A DNA stretch of 64,000 nt from Motacilla alba alba (GCF_015832195.1 NC_052046.1:18034161-18098160), one strand, 5' to 3'. Numbered from the stretch's first letter, positions 26,037-39,889 are shown. Notes: generated by a model not told the origin, from the letters alone. Program-made: numbers and translations.

Positions 26037-27811
26037 TCACATTCAGCAATAACAGTCAGCACCTTCAGGAGTGCTTCTGGACCTCTCCTTGGGTTGATCT
26101 GATGTCAGGACTGACCATGGTGAAGCCTGGAGCAGCTGTGGTGAACTGGGTTCCAGAGAGAGGCCTCCTCCCCTCAGATTTAGGACTGGTCTCTGTAGAT
26201 ATCCTTCAGCCAAACATCACACACAGCTCGACACAGAAAGCAGGAATTCCTGTTCTGCTATGTTCTTCCTCTCACTCAGAAACTTGCAGAAACACATAGG
26301 GAAGAAAAGGGGTGGTTTGAATATCATTTAAATAAACTCCTTCATTTTCTGTCCTTTTGCTTCCATTCATCTATGCTGAACCACAAAGAGGATCTTTGAA
26401 TCTAATTATAAACACCTCTTTAATATGCCTTCATTCATCTGGGTACCAGGTAAAAGGGCAGGTACCAGGTACTGGGTACTAGGATACCAACCCCCTCCTT
26501 TAGAGATGAGATGTGATCTTTGAAGTCTAAATATTTTTAAATGCAGGTTTATAATGCTATGTGAAACAGAAAGGTTGTTTCGCAGATTATGTTATTAATT
26601 TTACAGTAAATTGGCCTAACTTGTGAGTAGAAGGAATTTTTTTACCTATCTGTTAGTGCTGAAAATCAAGGATCTGAAATCCTAAGGGTTGTCTTTTCTA
26701 CCTTAGTAATAAAAACCAGTACTTTGCAGTCAGTACTTGCATATGCAATCATCTCTAATTCGTGTAATATAATATGTGAAACAGAGGATGATACTACACA
26801 CTTCTGGAAGGATTTTAGCTTTTCTTAAGAATATGTTTCTTGTTTCTGTAATGCAGAGAGATGGAAAACAGGTAGGAAGTACATTGGCAAAACTGCTGTT
26901 TTTACATAACCACTTTCACTGAATAAGATTTTCAGATTTCTGAGAGTGCATAGATGTATGTAAGGTCAGAAAGACAAACACATTTACAGCAACCATTTAA
27001 ATCTTACAAATTTTCCCCTGTCTAAGATATTAAGGACTTAGGTAACACAAGAATTTACCATCAAATATGTTTTTGGCTCATGCACTCATATCTACTTAGA
27101 GTTTTAGAACTCTGAGTCAACTCAAAAGTTCCTATTGTCAACACAATGAATAGATGCATGTGTAACTGACCTCTGCTGCATCACCTGGGGTGCCTAAATC
27201 TGATGTTGCTACCTCAGCTCAAAATCTAGATCTTAGCATTAAAAAAAACCAAACAAAACCACTTGTTTATACAGGGTCAAAAAATGTCCTTATAACATGA
27301 CTCACAATCTGCATCTTGATAATGACAAAATATCTCATAGCTTATCTACCCTGAAATATTTTCTATTTTTATTGCAAGTTTTCTCATGGATTAAAACATT
27401 TCTGCGATTAATAGGTGAGCCTTGTTGCCTATTTTTTGAGATCTATATGCTAAATTCTCAAAATCTGATTTGTAGATTAAAAGTAATTTTGGACTTCTGC
27501 TGCCTCAGATGAACACTTACGTTGGCAATGCCACTCTGGTGTAAAGTGGGTACTGCTAACAAGTCAACACTCACCGGCTGTTGCCATGCAACAGGATCTT
27601 AGATAATGGAGATATTTCCTGCTTGCCAGGGAATGCCATTGTGTGGGAACTACCCATGAGGGCTGGCTTTCAATGCCAGTCATTCCAACCGTTTTTCATT
27701 GTGGTATTCGAGATGCCACTCATAGGCTGGGTCCCGCTCTGTTCTATTTCTGGCTTTTCCATTGACTCAAGGACAAGGAAGTTGGTTATTTTTTTCTGTC
27801 CTTTGTTGTCT
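26037..27811. other. Unclassified DNA with two minor motifs
   Basis: No gene is seen. GGTACCAGGTA occurs twice close together (26442-26452 and 26461-26471). A near-palindrome GTTGCCATGCAAC at 27580-27592 resembles an RFX X-box that is one base short. About 27500-27740 has several retained CpGs and might be a second, weaker conserved block. Confidence 0.45.
27580..27592. promoter_or_regulatory. RFX X-box-like palindrome
   Basis: GTTGCCATGCAAC matches the RFX half-sites GTTGCC and GCAAC, but the middle is one base shorter than the canonical 14-base X-box. It lies in a patch with retained CpGs (caccgg, accgtt, ttcgag, cccgct). A single motif match is weak evidence. Confidence 0.25.
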
Positions 27812-27838
27812 TAGAATCATAGAATGGCTTGGGTTGAT
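27812..27838 (-). mobile_element. Tiny CR1 3'-end remnant
   Basis: 'agaatcatagaatggctt' followed by 'gggttg' is the reverse complement of the last bases of a CR1, including its terminal ATTCTATG-type repeat. Similarity stops after about 27 bases, so this is either an extremely 5'-truncated insertion or the rest is lost. Confidence 0.6.
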
Positions 27839-30800
27839 TATCACTAACAATTTAGCAGATCTGATATTTAAAACAAGTCAGCAACATTTTATTAAATATA
27901 TAATTTGTCTGGAAATACAGAAAATAATTCAGAGCTGTGAGCAGGTTTTTCTTTTGTTTACCACAGCTTTTCCTAGAAAAAGAAGCCACTTTTGTCTAAA
28001 CTTGTTTTAAGATAAAAACTCATTCATCTTCCAAAACAGAATTATTAATCAGAGAATTATCCAGGTAGACTACTCCTTTGGTCTTCAATGCCCAATTACT
28101 CCTATGAACTGTAAATGCTGCAGAAAAAGAAGCAGAGAAGCATAAATTTCCATGAAGATTTAATGCTGTTCTTTACAAGATCACTTCAGGAGTTTTTGTC
28201 ACTTTTTGTCTGTATCGGTGTAATAGCATTGGAAAGCCATCAGTTGCATCAAAACAGAAAAGGGGACATACTAGAAATGGGAAGTTTCAGAGAGTAGAAG
28301 AACTATTTTCTTTCACCTATCTTAAGTATGTATTTTGAGAGGTAATTTGTGAATGATTTGCTGATGTGTTCAAAGTTCCAGGGCCTGATTACCACCTTCA
28401 CTATTACAAAGTTATAACTAGAATAAACCTCAGATTTTGGGGGTAAAATAATTATGGTTTCAGAAAATCTTACAGCATCTTCTGTCATCTTCATCCTGAA
28501 GCAGGAACTTTTCGCCCAAGTGCACAACTGAGAAATAGGACTCTAGATTTGAAACCTGATGGCTAGTGGGAAGACAGTTGCCTCATCATGCCAAGGAGAA
28601 TTAGATTCTTGGTTATCAAGAATATAGCTGGTTTCTTGTGTCACGTTTGTAATCTATATTAGTTTACTTATTTTCTTACTCAGTAAAATAATCTGTTGGA
28701 AAAAAATCTATCTGAACGACTCATGTCCACAATCTAACCTGCAAAAGGAATGAGAAAATTAATTAAAAACCATTAAGCACTTGTGTGATCCTAAGATACT
28801 AGCTTTTCATAGTGAGAAATTTAGTTCTTCTGGGGCTGCCAGAAATTTTGCTGAAGCAAGAATAGGACCAGATGATTGAGATAAATCTTTGTATTATTCT
28901 CAAAGATCAAATGACAGATGCCCTGTGCTTGACAGAGATGAGCTGGATGGGCTGCCATGGTCTGAGGCTGGTATGGGAGAGCTCCAGTCCTGCCAGACCA
29001 CAGAAACTGTCTGGCTGGGCATTCGTGCTCCTCCCCATGCCACTGTCAACACAGGGTGGGGTGCTGGCACAGGGACGTTTTCCATCTGGGCATGAACATA
29101 TACAGCTCATGCTGAAAATAGAACAGAGCAGAAATTTTTAGCAGTGTTTGAGAGAGGACAAAATGCTTTTCTTGTAAAATTAAAGATTTCTCCAGGGAAA
29201 TACTATTCAAGGCAATTAATTCAATCTTCAAAAAAAGGAAAACTGTTTGCATTGTTTTTTTATCATCATACATGGTTCAATGACCTCTCCTCCTCTCTCT
29301 TCCATATTGCAAACCTGTCTAAACTGTGTAGTTACACAGTGAATGCAGAAAACTAGAAAATTTGAGATACTGGTGCAAACAAATGATGTTGAATTAACTT
29401 GAACTGTTCAGTAAACTGAAAATCAAGAATGAAAAATTACGTAATTGGGTTAAAGATGGTTGATGTTGCTATACTTTGAAAACCAAGTTTTTCAGAATTT
29501 CTCTTTTGTCACATTTTTTTGGGGTTTTTATTGGTGCAAAGCCAAATGTTAAAGTGCTCATATGGATACATTGTTTTAAAAAAGACTTGTTTATGAGTTT
29601 AGAAATTCCACCACAATTAATAAACCTGCTTTGTACTACGCCGATGTAATAACTATTTCTTTGAGTATTTTACAGCCAAACATTCAAGGGTCTTCAATTA
29701 CAGACAACAACCCCAGGCTCTCTGACTCCTCCTGGCAGCTCTGGAGCTTGAGTGCAGAGGCGAGGTAGTGGGTTAAATCAGTCTAACTTGGGAACAATAT
29801 CCTTTTGAATAACATTGGAAACAGAGCTGTTTCTGTGGCCTTTTGGCTCAATTCACCTTTCAGCAGGAATGCTGCGTGCTGGTGCTGACAGTGGCCTAGG
29901 ATGCCATGCCTAGGTGGAGAGACAATCCCTTTCTCAGTGTCCAGCCTGTGCCCAGCACAGGACAGCGTTCCCACCCTTGTGCTGCTTTGGGGATGCTGGT
30001 GCACACCTGCCCTCTGCCTAGCAGCAGTGCGGCAGCTCTTGGCAGAGCTCATTGCTCCCAGCCTCATGTTTGTGGTGAGGTCTTTTCTCCTTGGTGCTCA
30101 ATGTCCTCTGTGTTTTCCCGTACTCTTCATGAGGCATAGCTGCTGGCAGCCCCTGGTGAGAACACTGCAGCACGGCTATTTAAACAAAAACTTATTTACA
30201 GGCCATGAGCACAGCAGCCTATTAAGCCTATGGAGCAGGAGCAGAACATTTCTGTGCCATTTTAGATAATTGCAGCAATTCAGCAGTTCAAAATAGCTCA
30301 ACAAATATTCCTGCTGTTCTGTGAAAACCTTAAAAGTACATTTTCACGTCTACATGTCTGAGTGGGATGAAAACCATTTACTTCTGATTCAGTATAATTT
30401 ACTCGTCACTATGCCTATCTCGCTCTTGGAAATAAAACTGGGGTTCAGAATGGAATGCAAGTAGGGGGTTGTTGCAAATTAAGCCTTTCATTCATCAACA
30501 AAAAGTGGAATATGAGATTATTTTGCTAGAATTTTGTAGCACATAAAAAAGGATAGTGACAGAATAAATAGTTCTCTATGTGTGCCTTTTTCAATGGTGG
30601 GTTTTCATTTATCATTACTTTTTCCCCCCTTAAAAATAAAATGCACCAAAGAAGAAAACAAGTTTAAATGAAAGAGAATTAATTTCCATCTGACAAATGT
30701 TTTATCAGTTACAGACTATTCAGATAGTTATGAGAACATACCATGCAGTAATGAAAGAAAAATGAGCTTGCCTTTCTATCAAGAAAATAAATTTTGCTTG

Positions 30801-32329
30801 TGTTTCAGCAAACACTCAGAAGTTCACACTAGCATTCAAAGGTTAGCAGAGAAAATGACAGCTAGTAGCCGACAACTACTAGGAGGGAGACAACTGGCAG
30901 GAGGAGTTCTGTCTCTGTTCTCTGGGTGTAAGAGATTTGTGTTAGGTTAGTCCACCACAAGCTTGTCTCACCATACAGTGGTTCAGAGTAACACTTCCCA
31001 GAAGGCATTTGGTGTTTGCAATGTAGCAAAGAAAAAGAATTGTCCTGAATTGTGTGACAGTGATCTGAGTCAGCCTGCCCTTGTGCATGTTGATGTTGAG
31101 GTTGATGATGATGTTGATGTTGATGCACAGGCATATTGATGCATGTGTATGTTGATGCACAGATAAGAATTTTGTACATTAATTTCTGCCTGCTCTGAGT
31201 CTGACCATGAGGTTCAGTTTCTATCATTGTTTCTATTTGATGTGCTTTACCTACAATTTATATTCCTGAGGTAATGAGAGACCTAAGTGAAGCCCATCAA
31301 ACTCCGTAGCTCATTGCATGTAGGAACAGTGCTGGGAGTGGTGTGCAAGAAGGGATTCTGAGCACTGACTTATTCACAGCATCTCTCTCAAGAAACTCTT
31401 CTCAGCAGTATGTTTTGGATTCATGCTAGAACACACTTGTGTGAAAGATTGAGGACCAGAAACTGAGAAAGAAAAGACCTAATTTGTCTGTCTTACTGAA
31501 AGTCCTGTCTGTTGGTTCACACATAGAAAACTAATATTTTGGGTTCTATCATTGATTGACCTTTCATTTTTTTCACCTTATTTGATGCTTGACCAGTCTT
31601 CTGTTTCCTTGGGTGACTCTCTCTCAAAAACAACAGATTTCAGTTCTAAATTAAAAGGCTGCCATCATCTGTGTGAGCATCTCCCACTTCTCTCATGGTC
31701 AGACTTCAAGACCTGATGTCACAGCCTATTGAGAAAAGTGATATCTGTATGGGATCAGAACATCTGCACTGATAACTGCAACAGTGGTATATGCCAGGAA
31801 AATAACCCTAACATCAGGTGTTCCCTGTAGAACTATTTGTGAGCAATCACTTTAAACTCACTATTTTGGAGACAGGGATCTACCCTAAATTTAACATAGG
31901 CTTTTGTACTTCAGCAGTTCAACAGACCCTCCTAAGCAGGAGCAGGTAATGGGTATGACAGGATCTCAGCTGAGAATCACAGTGGAGTCTTTCGGGAAAC
32001 TGCTAAAGACTTTCCTCCTTAAACCAAATGAGAACCTCTTGATTGTGAAGTGGTATAGGCAATGCAGAGACAGCAAGGATATGTGAACATGACTGTAAAG
32101 TGGGTGAGTATGAACACTGTGTCTTCTCTGGTGCAAGAAGGAGAGGATCTGCGCAGCCAGTTTGGGTGTGTAGCAGCAATGAATGAAAGTAGGACAATTT
32201 GATGATAATCTGGGACAAGGTTTTTAACTTCGTCCCCAACTTCTATTACCAGAAAACACAACATATAGATTTAATTTGCTTTTTCCTAAAAATACCTAAA
32301 AGAATCTAAAAGAATGGTGGTTACTTAGC
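27839..32329. other. Unclassified DNA, no gene seen
   Basis: GC-richer patches at about 28900-29110 and 29700-30260 have overlapping short frames on several strands and no recognisable protein. The DNA between is AT-rich. The GATGTT repeat at 31085-31171 is listed separately. Confidence 0.5.
31085..31171. repeat. Imperfect GATGTT-type tandem repeat
   Basis: A run of TGATGTTGA-like units (31085-31123) is followed by two spaced copies of TTGATGCA(C/T). On the minus strand it reads as a His/Gln-rich frame, which is a by-product of the repeat and not evidence for a protein. Confidence 0.75.
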
Positions 32330-32355
32330 AAAAAAAAAAAAAAAAAAAAAAAAAA
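32330..32355 (+). repeat. A26 homopolymer
   Basis: Twenty-six consecutive A. The upstream sequence (32240-32329) is AT-rich and not recognisable as a SINE or a processed transcript, and no flanking duplication is evident. Confidence 0.85.
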
Positions 32356-35300
32356 GTATCAATATTTTCTTTGTTATATACTTGCAACCAGAGGAGACAT
32401 TTGGTTCTCTAGACAGGCGTTGCCAACTTTAGCTTCAGGTACTACAGTACAAAAGAAACCTGTGAGTAATTAATCTGTGTGAATAAAATGATTTGTCTTT
32501 TAATGAAATTTAGCCAAACTCACTGGAGAAATAAGGCAGCGTGTCACCTCTCTCCTGCAGTGGTGCTGTTATATCTGTATTTGTTTCAGCCACTGCTTCA
32601 ACTAGATTATTTGCATGAAACAAGCCCTCATTTTTCTCAAAATGCTAGAACTGAACATCTCCACAGCATTTTTAACTCTGTTTTATATTAGTATTGTGAA
32701 AAGTCATCTTTATTTGTTTATAGTGCTGTATAATACAATGGCTTTCAGTGAGACTATAAGAGGGAATCTAGCAAACATCATTTACACTTGCTTCTTTCTT
32801 AAAAAATATAATGGCAGAAGAAGTAGAAATGTCAAAAGCTCAACATCACTTATAAAATTGCTTGTATTTTTCCAAAAGTGTATTAATTTTCCACAATTTA
32901 TGTAGATCATGTGACCTCTATGTGACCCTTCAGAACCCTGCTAATGTAGTATACTGTGGAAAAATACTAACTCCAGCTCATCAGCAGAGGTTGCTAGATG
33001 CCCATTCAGTTTTCAGTATGACATTTTGTCAAAGATGCCAGAGCCATATTATATTTTAAGTTGTATATTTTTCCTAGTACATTTTAAAAGAAATCCTTTA
33101 TTTTTTGACGAAGTGCAGCAACTGAAACTGTAAATAATGGTTCGCAACTCTGGAAAATAACTTGTCAAAATGTTCTTGATGTAATTCTTAGGAGTCTTAA
33201 ACTTTATGAATGCAAAGATATTTTTAAGAATGTAGAGCTCATACATATAAATGTGAAGTAAAACTGTTTTTTTTTAGATATTCATCAGTTATTTATTCAG
33301 ACTTGAAAAAGGTGTCTATCCCTCAGTTTTCTAGCCCTAGGTTTAGACTGGCTCTTGAGAGACACATGTACACAAACCACAAATACAAGACAAGGACACA
33401 TTAATGCCTTAAAGAATGCAGTGTTGTCAGCAAATATTTAGTAATTTCAGCTGTTCTACCAGTTACATAAATCAGACAATATTCTCTTCAGAAGGATTCA
33501 CTATCGAAAATACACATCCTACATGCTAACAGAAAAATACGTGTGAAAGTCTGGATGTGAAAGTGTAAGAGAAATATTAAATACTAAAAAAAATATGATC
33601 TGCTATCTTGCTGAATAGTTCTACTATCAGGGCAATGGTGGCTTTTACAGTTTCAGAAATATGTCGCTCCTCTGGTAAGAGCCTCTCTTAGTTCCTCCTA
33701 TCAATTACTTACCAAATATGCAGTCTTCTGAAACATCAGTTCCTTAAAATGATGGTGATGTCTGGGCTGATCTCTTACTCTAGAAAAAGACACTGAGGGC
33801 TCAGGTGCTGATGCTGACCATAAGTTTTGCATCGACTTTGAGAAGAAAAAACCCTACACAGAGGATTAACTGTTTTACAGAGAGTTCAGATAAGTAGTTT
33901 TTGCACAGTAACACAAGGGTGTGTGGATAAAGGAGAAGTATCATACAAAATAGCCTTTGCACTTAAATGGAGATGTGAATGTGCCCGATAATACACAAAA
34001 TAACAAAAAGTTTTTCTGTGTCTAGATTTACAGTAGAGTGGTTATGACAAATTTTTAAAAGTTTCTGTAAATTAAAAACAAAATATCAACTTTTTGTAAG
34101 AGAAACCTGCTCAGAACATTTCTGGAGGAGTGCATGGCTCTTGAAAGCCCTAATAAATGCAAGCTTAAATGCTTTTCTGAAGCGAGGACATTCTGGTCTA
34201 GTTTTGGGTGGAGAGGAAAGAAGGTCTGTGCTCTATTATCTCCATGCTACAAGAGCAGAACTACAATAAAGAAATTGGATAGAGCTTCTGGCTTGTCCTC
34301 CTACAGAAATATGATCAGTCAGTGGAAGGTCTTGTGTTTGCAACAGCAGTTTAAAAACATCCTCTAATGAAAATGCTGAGAGATAAATCTGAAATTAATG
34401 TATCTTAGCTGCTGACCAGGAACAGGCTTCCCCTGCTGACCCCTAAGATTAAACAAAGACAACACATACAAAAGAGCTCTTACTGATCATAGAGCTCAAA
34501 CCACCAGTTAGATTCAGAACTTGATATGTGGTGACACAAAATTTCACCACTTAGCTTGGGAAGGTACTAATGCTTGCTCATGAAAGAAGTGATCTTCCTC
34601 TGTTGAATGTTACATATTTTTAATGTTGAGCTATTCTTGGTTTTTTTGATGGACACACTTTTAAGGCAGATCCTAAACAAGAATTTGTTGAATACTTTTG
34701 TCGAAAGCTTTTTCATTTGCATTTTGTTAAGGAAGCTATTTATTTTTAAAATATGGTGAATCATTACCTTTCACAGTTATTAGTAAGAACTGGAATAGTT
34801 AAAATATACAAATCCTGGCAGTAAAAAGACTCCTCTCCCCTTTCTTTGTTTTTATTACTCCAGCGTTTTTTTTAAACCACTTTGAATTTATTGTATAACC
34901 ATACATTGTGGTAATAAAGCTTTGATTTGCCCTGTTTGTCTCATTTTTAATTGTAATTGCGTTAGTTTCTAAAATTTTAAGGAAGTATTTATATAGAGGT
35001 GGGACTGAGATGGATTAATGAGATCTAGAGCTGAAATCTTAGCATACTGATTTGAAGAGCATCATGACATCTTGGCATTTGGTGAGGAAATTAAAAAAAA
35101 CACCCAACCTCTCACTTGCTGATATGAAATAAAAATGTTATATCTCCTCTCATGCATTCAACTGCAAGTGAAAAGGTGTTAATAAAGAAGAGTATTGAGC
35201 AGGGTAACTCTTCTAGATGAGAAAAACAGGATGTATTTATGCATCATTTCCAAATGGAGTTCTAGAGAAAGAGTAGGTAGCAAAAGGACCCTATGTTCTA

Positions 35301-38300
35301 AAAAAAAAAAGAACTGTGAGACCTTGCATGGCATCATGACAAGTGTGGGAAGGAATATTTATTATGGAAAAAAAGAAGAAGAGTAAATATTCTTAGAGTG
35401 AATTGGAATTGTTCGAAAGGTTGTAATAATCCCTGGGCTATTTGTCTTGATTTCTCTCTGCAGCCATTTCCCTTTGAAGCACAAAGGGTCATTTGTCTTA
35501 TTTGACTTTCAGACTGTGCTGGACCCAAATTCAAGTAAGAGTCCCTGTTAGGTCACTCAAAATATAGGCAAACGTGATGGAAGAGAGATGGTTTTGGTTG
35601 ACAGTACTTCTTCTGAGTAAGTAATTTGAGTGATTAATTCCTAAGCATAATCATTTTTATTCTTAGTGCTGGAGGGGAGGGTTGGCATGACAGCATGCTG
35701 TGAATGCAGAGTGATGAATGCAACTTCAGAGTGTGTCATAATGTACATTCCTGTCAGAGAGAGAATAAAAACAACTTTCTTGGATGAATTTGTGGAAATA
35801 AAAGCCACAGTTTTTTAGTGATGCAAAATGATAAAACTATAATATTAAGCAGCTCTATTAACCTGTGTGAAATGACTTTGTTATCCTTTTCCGATCCTTT
35901 ATGAAGACTTTATACTCTGAAAATCTTGGCAATAAGGGAAATCAAAAATTATAGCAGGCAATGGGCATTGCAAAGAGTTGGTCTGACTGACTGTAAAGTA
36001 TTGCTAGGCTAATTGGTACAGGTTTGAATTGCAGTTACTTCTGTTCTGTCTTTGAAGATTAATATAGATGTATGCCTTCTGTTTCTATTCTTCTCCCTAT
36101 TTATCACCAATGTTAAACTTCCAGGAGAGCAAAGTTTGATGCCTAGCTTGAGGCAGTTAAACAAATACAAAAAAACCCTGTGCAGTCCCCAGGATTTCAG
36201 TGCTTATTTGCTGACAAAATAATAGAACCTAAACCAAGATGGTTAGATAGCTAATTCAATTAATGAAAGGATGCAAATGTATTTATACAGAATTATATTT
36301 ATGACAACAACCTATTTTGGAGACAGAGAAGCTCATGGAAGCACATGTCTTCAGTACAGCAAAGTCCCAGTCTTTATCCTTCCTGAATCCAAAACAAACA
36401 CAATATTTAATCTCCCCTCCAAACTAGATTTTCCAAAATAGACAGCCTGTTTGTTTACCCAAAGTGCAGGCTGGAAGTCTTTTAGTGTACATTAATCAGA
36501 AAGTAGAAGTAATTCTTAATGGGATCCTGACCTAATTAGGAAAATACAAAAAAATTCCCTAGGGTACCTTGATTTTATGTAGGTTAAACAGTCATTCTCA
36601 GTCCCTCATGTCTCTCTCCACTGGAAAGAATATAAAATTATACCTGTATTTGCACTTTGAAACTGAACTCACAGAAGAGACAACTCCTTTGACCATTTAC
36701 AGGTGAGGGGTCCTCACCGAGCTGCTGACAATTCATGGTACATCAAGCACTATGAAACACATCTATCTCTTTCATAGGAATACTGCTTATGCCAGCTGTT
36801 AACCTGGCTTTTGATTAGTCAGTTGAACTGAAAAGACTGACAATGCAGCAAGAGATGAAATTGGCATCTGTGAAAAAACAGAATAATAATTTCTGTTCTA
36901 GTTATACATAATGAATTGGTTGACGTTCACCCTTTCCTTGTAAGTCTTATTTCTGAAAATATTTCCAATAATGCTTACTTCCTGCTGTTGTTTCTTCATT
37001 CAGAAAACCTTTCTTGTGAAACATTAAAATCTTTGTGAAGATATGCTTCATGTTCAGCCTTACCTATGGGAGCAAAGGAAAGATGCATAGTAGATAGTGT
37101 TTGCCTTATATAGTGTCTTTCAACAAACTGGAACTTCATCCAAATAATCAGATATTTTCTTTGGTAATTTCTAAATATTCATTGATCATGGATGTGGTTC
37201 TGAAGCTATGAAAAGTAGAAAGGCTTCCTACTGTGTCCAGAGAGGTTTTACTCTGGTTCCCCACAGGGCGGTCCCTGATGTTTACGGCCAGATCAATAGG
37301 GACATACTGGGCTGTATCAAGTAACATTGGATAATACTACCAGTCAGTTCTTCTGGCTCCTCAGCAAAAGATGTTTATAGAGGTGTTTCAATAAAATAAG
37401 GTGCTCTTGGTAAAGAATCATTGCAACAAAGTTTGGATAACATTTTTCAGTTGCTCTTTTTCTTGAAACGTGACAGTTTATGGTTAGTTTTTGGTCTGAA
37501 TTGTGGACTGAAGAGTACATATGGAACTTTATTACTTCAGTGGTGTTATCAGCTCTTTAATGGAAATTTTGTGAGGGTATGTTATGTTGACAGCCTGGGG
37601 ATCAAAAGTCATTTGTGTTTAACGTAGTCCTTGTACTAAATGTTCTTTTTGTAATACCAGTACATTTTTTACCCTGTGACACCTCCTGCAACATCAGTAC
37701 CCACCAAAATACCAAAGTAAAAAAGGAAAAGAAACAGTAAAAACTTCCTGATGAACAAGTAACAAATATATGATGACAAAATTTAATTTAAAGACGACTT
37801 CATATAACATTTCATTGCTTAACTTCACTCTCTAATGTATGGTCAGGCTTTTCTAAAGTGTTAACAGAAGATAATCCTGTAGGTGAGTTATTAATTATGG
37901 TGCATTTATAACAATCAGTCAAAATTGTTTATAATGGAGAACTAGGCTCCATGTTTTCATGTATAATTTTTAATGAAATGTCTTTCCTTTGAAATTTCAA
38001 TTTGTTTTTAAGTGAAAAAAAGGAGAATGTCTCCACAAAGAAATAATATAGCTGGATATGCCTCAGTGGTGACTCACCAGAGCTACTGTTCAGTTACATC
38101 ATATCCTTCTTCTCTCATGGGCTCTGGATTCCCCAGTGGGACTTCAGCTTCCAAAGCTGAAAGATTTCTACATATTTCTAAATATTAATTATTCACAGGA
38201 AAGCTTGTGAGTTGTCAAAGGACATGGAGTATGAGTTGGCATATGAAGTTTCTGTAATATAACTCATATGAAGCACCCAAGAATTTTTTCAAACAGAAAT

Positions 38301-38337
38301 ATTTGTATTTTAGCTGGAGCGTTTCAGCTTTTGAGCT
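32356..38337. other. Unclassified AT-rich DNA, no gene seen
   Basis: Six kilobases with no recognisable repeat family, no frame above 96 codons and few CpGs. An A11 run lies at 35300-35310. The stretch about 34800-34990 has a non-repetitive, motif-rich AT texture that could be conserved, but I cannot support this further. Confidence 0.5.
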
Positions 38338-38399
38338 GTAAAAGTTTAGGATGTAAAAGTTTAGGATGTAAAAGTTTAGGATGTAAAAGTTTAGGATGT
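38338..38399. repeat. 15-bp minisatellite, four copies
   Basis: GTAAAAGTTTAGGAT is repeated four times without a mismatch (38338-38352, 38353-38367, 38368-38382, 38383-38397), then GT of a fifth copy. Perfect identity points to recent expansion and probable length variation. Because 15 is a multiple of three, the frames through it show a repeating pentapeptide on each strand. That is a consequence of the repeat, not a gene. Confidence 0.95.
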
Positions 38400-39179
38400 C
38401 AAGACAGAAAAAAAGAGTACTGGTCACTCAAGTGCAATCCCTTCTTTTCTTTTTATATCACAGCTTGCTGTGATCCAGGCTGGTAGATCTGTGCAAAAGG
38501 CAACTTACCATAACTGGTATGTACACTTTTTTTTATGACTCAGCTCTTCAGCATTTAGTAGGACATGAGGCTGATCTGATTATATGCCCACACAGAATAT
38601 ACAACTTCAACTTTCTATTGTGACTCCCTGTTAAAATTTGAATGTTCTATAGGATACAAATTTCCTGTATGGAAATAAGGAGACTTTCTCTGAGATGGAC
38701 TAACTTGTTAAGCACTTTTTGTTTACTTATTAATGAGAATGTTTAAAGCAAGAAATATCAGGAAAAAAATGTTAATGATTGAGGCCACTTATTCAAAATA
38801 GAAAAAGCAGTAGAAGAGAAAGTCTTAGTGAATGGTAAGATTTAGAGTTGAATTTCACGCTTAAGACCCTGAAAAGGTTATGAGGCTCATCTGAGATAGG
38901 ATTGGAAAGTAAAAGAGAGGAGATTGATTGAAATTTCATTATTATAACATAATTCAAATTATAATAATTGTCTATTTGTTTTTTCATTTGGAAAAATGGT
39001 AGACATGATTTTATTGAGTCATATCTAAATTATACCTTTATGAAAACTTTTCTTCATCATGGCATTTCTGATTAAAGTACATAGAGAGACTATTTTCTGC
39101 TTAACACTCTTGAAGAAGAGCCCAGTCTTAATTAATATTACGATTTAAACCTGTGGCAACTTCACCTATCCCTTGACAA
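38400..39179. other. Unclassified AT-rich DNA
   Basis: No gene, repeat family or notable motif recognised between the minisatellite and the CR1 element. Confidence 0.5.
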
Positions 39180-39180
39180 G

Positions 39181-39655
39181 ATGAGCTGGTTCTTCTGCCC
39201 CAAGATACTCATGGATGATCACATGATTTGTCTGAGGCAGAAGTATGCAAGAAATGTCACCAGGAGACTTGGACTAATTCAGATCTCCGAATTTTACACA
39301 CTGCTGGTTCTCCAGGTCAACAGTGATAAACTAGATGAGAGAAGATTTAGGACAACCAAAAAGGGCTTCAGAGCACTGGAGCAGTTGGTTGAAGGGACAA
39401 GAGCACAGGTGGTGTTTTCTTAACTCCTCTGGTATCAGGGAAGAGTGCCAAAAGGAATAGGAGAGTCTATCTGATAAACACATGGCCTAAAGACTGGTTG
39501 AATGAACTGGCCATCGGTTGAATATTGGTTTTTTTGATCGTGTGGTGGTTCATACAGCACCAGGGATACTGGAGAGATGAAGTTCACCTGTCTAAAAGAG
39601 AGGAAAGGATTCTAGCCTGTGAGTTGCAGGGTTGATTGACAGGGCTTTAAACTAG
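39181..39655 (+). pseudogene. CR1 ORF1 remnant, C-terminal esterase-like part
   Basis: The first frame (39181-39423) carries a CR1-like stretch including RLGLIQISEF and LVLQVNSDKLDE, and stops after QVVFS where the family reads on. After frameshifts the codons for RDEVHLS (39573-39593) give the D-x-x-H pair expected near the end of SGNH-type esterases. The frame then shifts again to reach DRALN and a natural stop at 39653-39655. Esterase domains are known in ORF1 proteins of CR1-like retrotransposons. At least two frameshifts and early stops make it non-functional. The N-terminal part, including any zinc-finger region, is missing. Confidence 0.75.
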
Positions 39656-39889
39656 GTTTGAAGGGGAAGGAGGTAACATCAGCCTTGGCAGAGATAAGCC
39701 TATGGGTGGCATACCAGTGTTGGGAGTGAAAATGACACCCAGCAAATTGCAGCTACACCCTGCTTATTTTGAACTGTGCTGGCCATGCTGCAACACACAC
39801 ATCTTATGGACATGACCTGGGGACTCCTGAGGTAATAGGCACCTACAGGAAAACACCAGAGAGTTATTTAAAAGGAATTAAGGTGTGTT

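Noticed and set aside
32240..32355. SINE or processed pseudogene with an A26 tail
   Set aside because: No polymerase III boxes, transcript body or flanking duplication could be recognised upstream of the A-run.
38338..38399. CRISPR-like array
   Set aside because: The units are directly adjacent with no unique spacers, and the genome is vertebrate.
38215..38486. Protein with pentapeptide repeats
   Set aside because: The repeated residues come only from the 15-bp minisatellite, which is open on both strands because its unit is a multiple of three and lacks stops.
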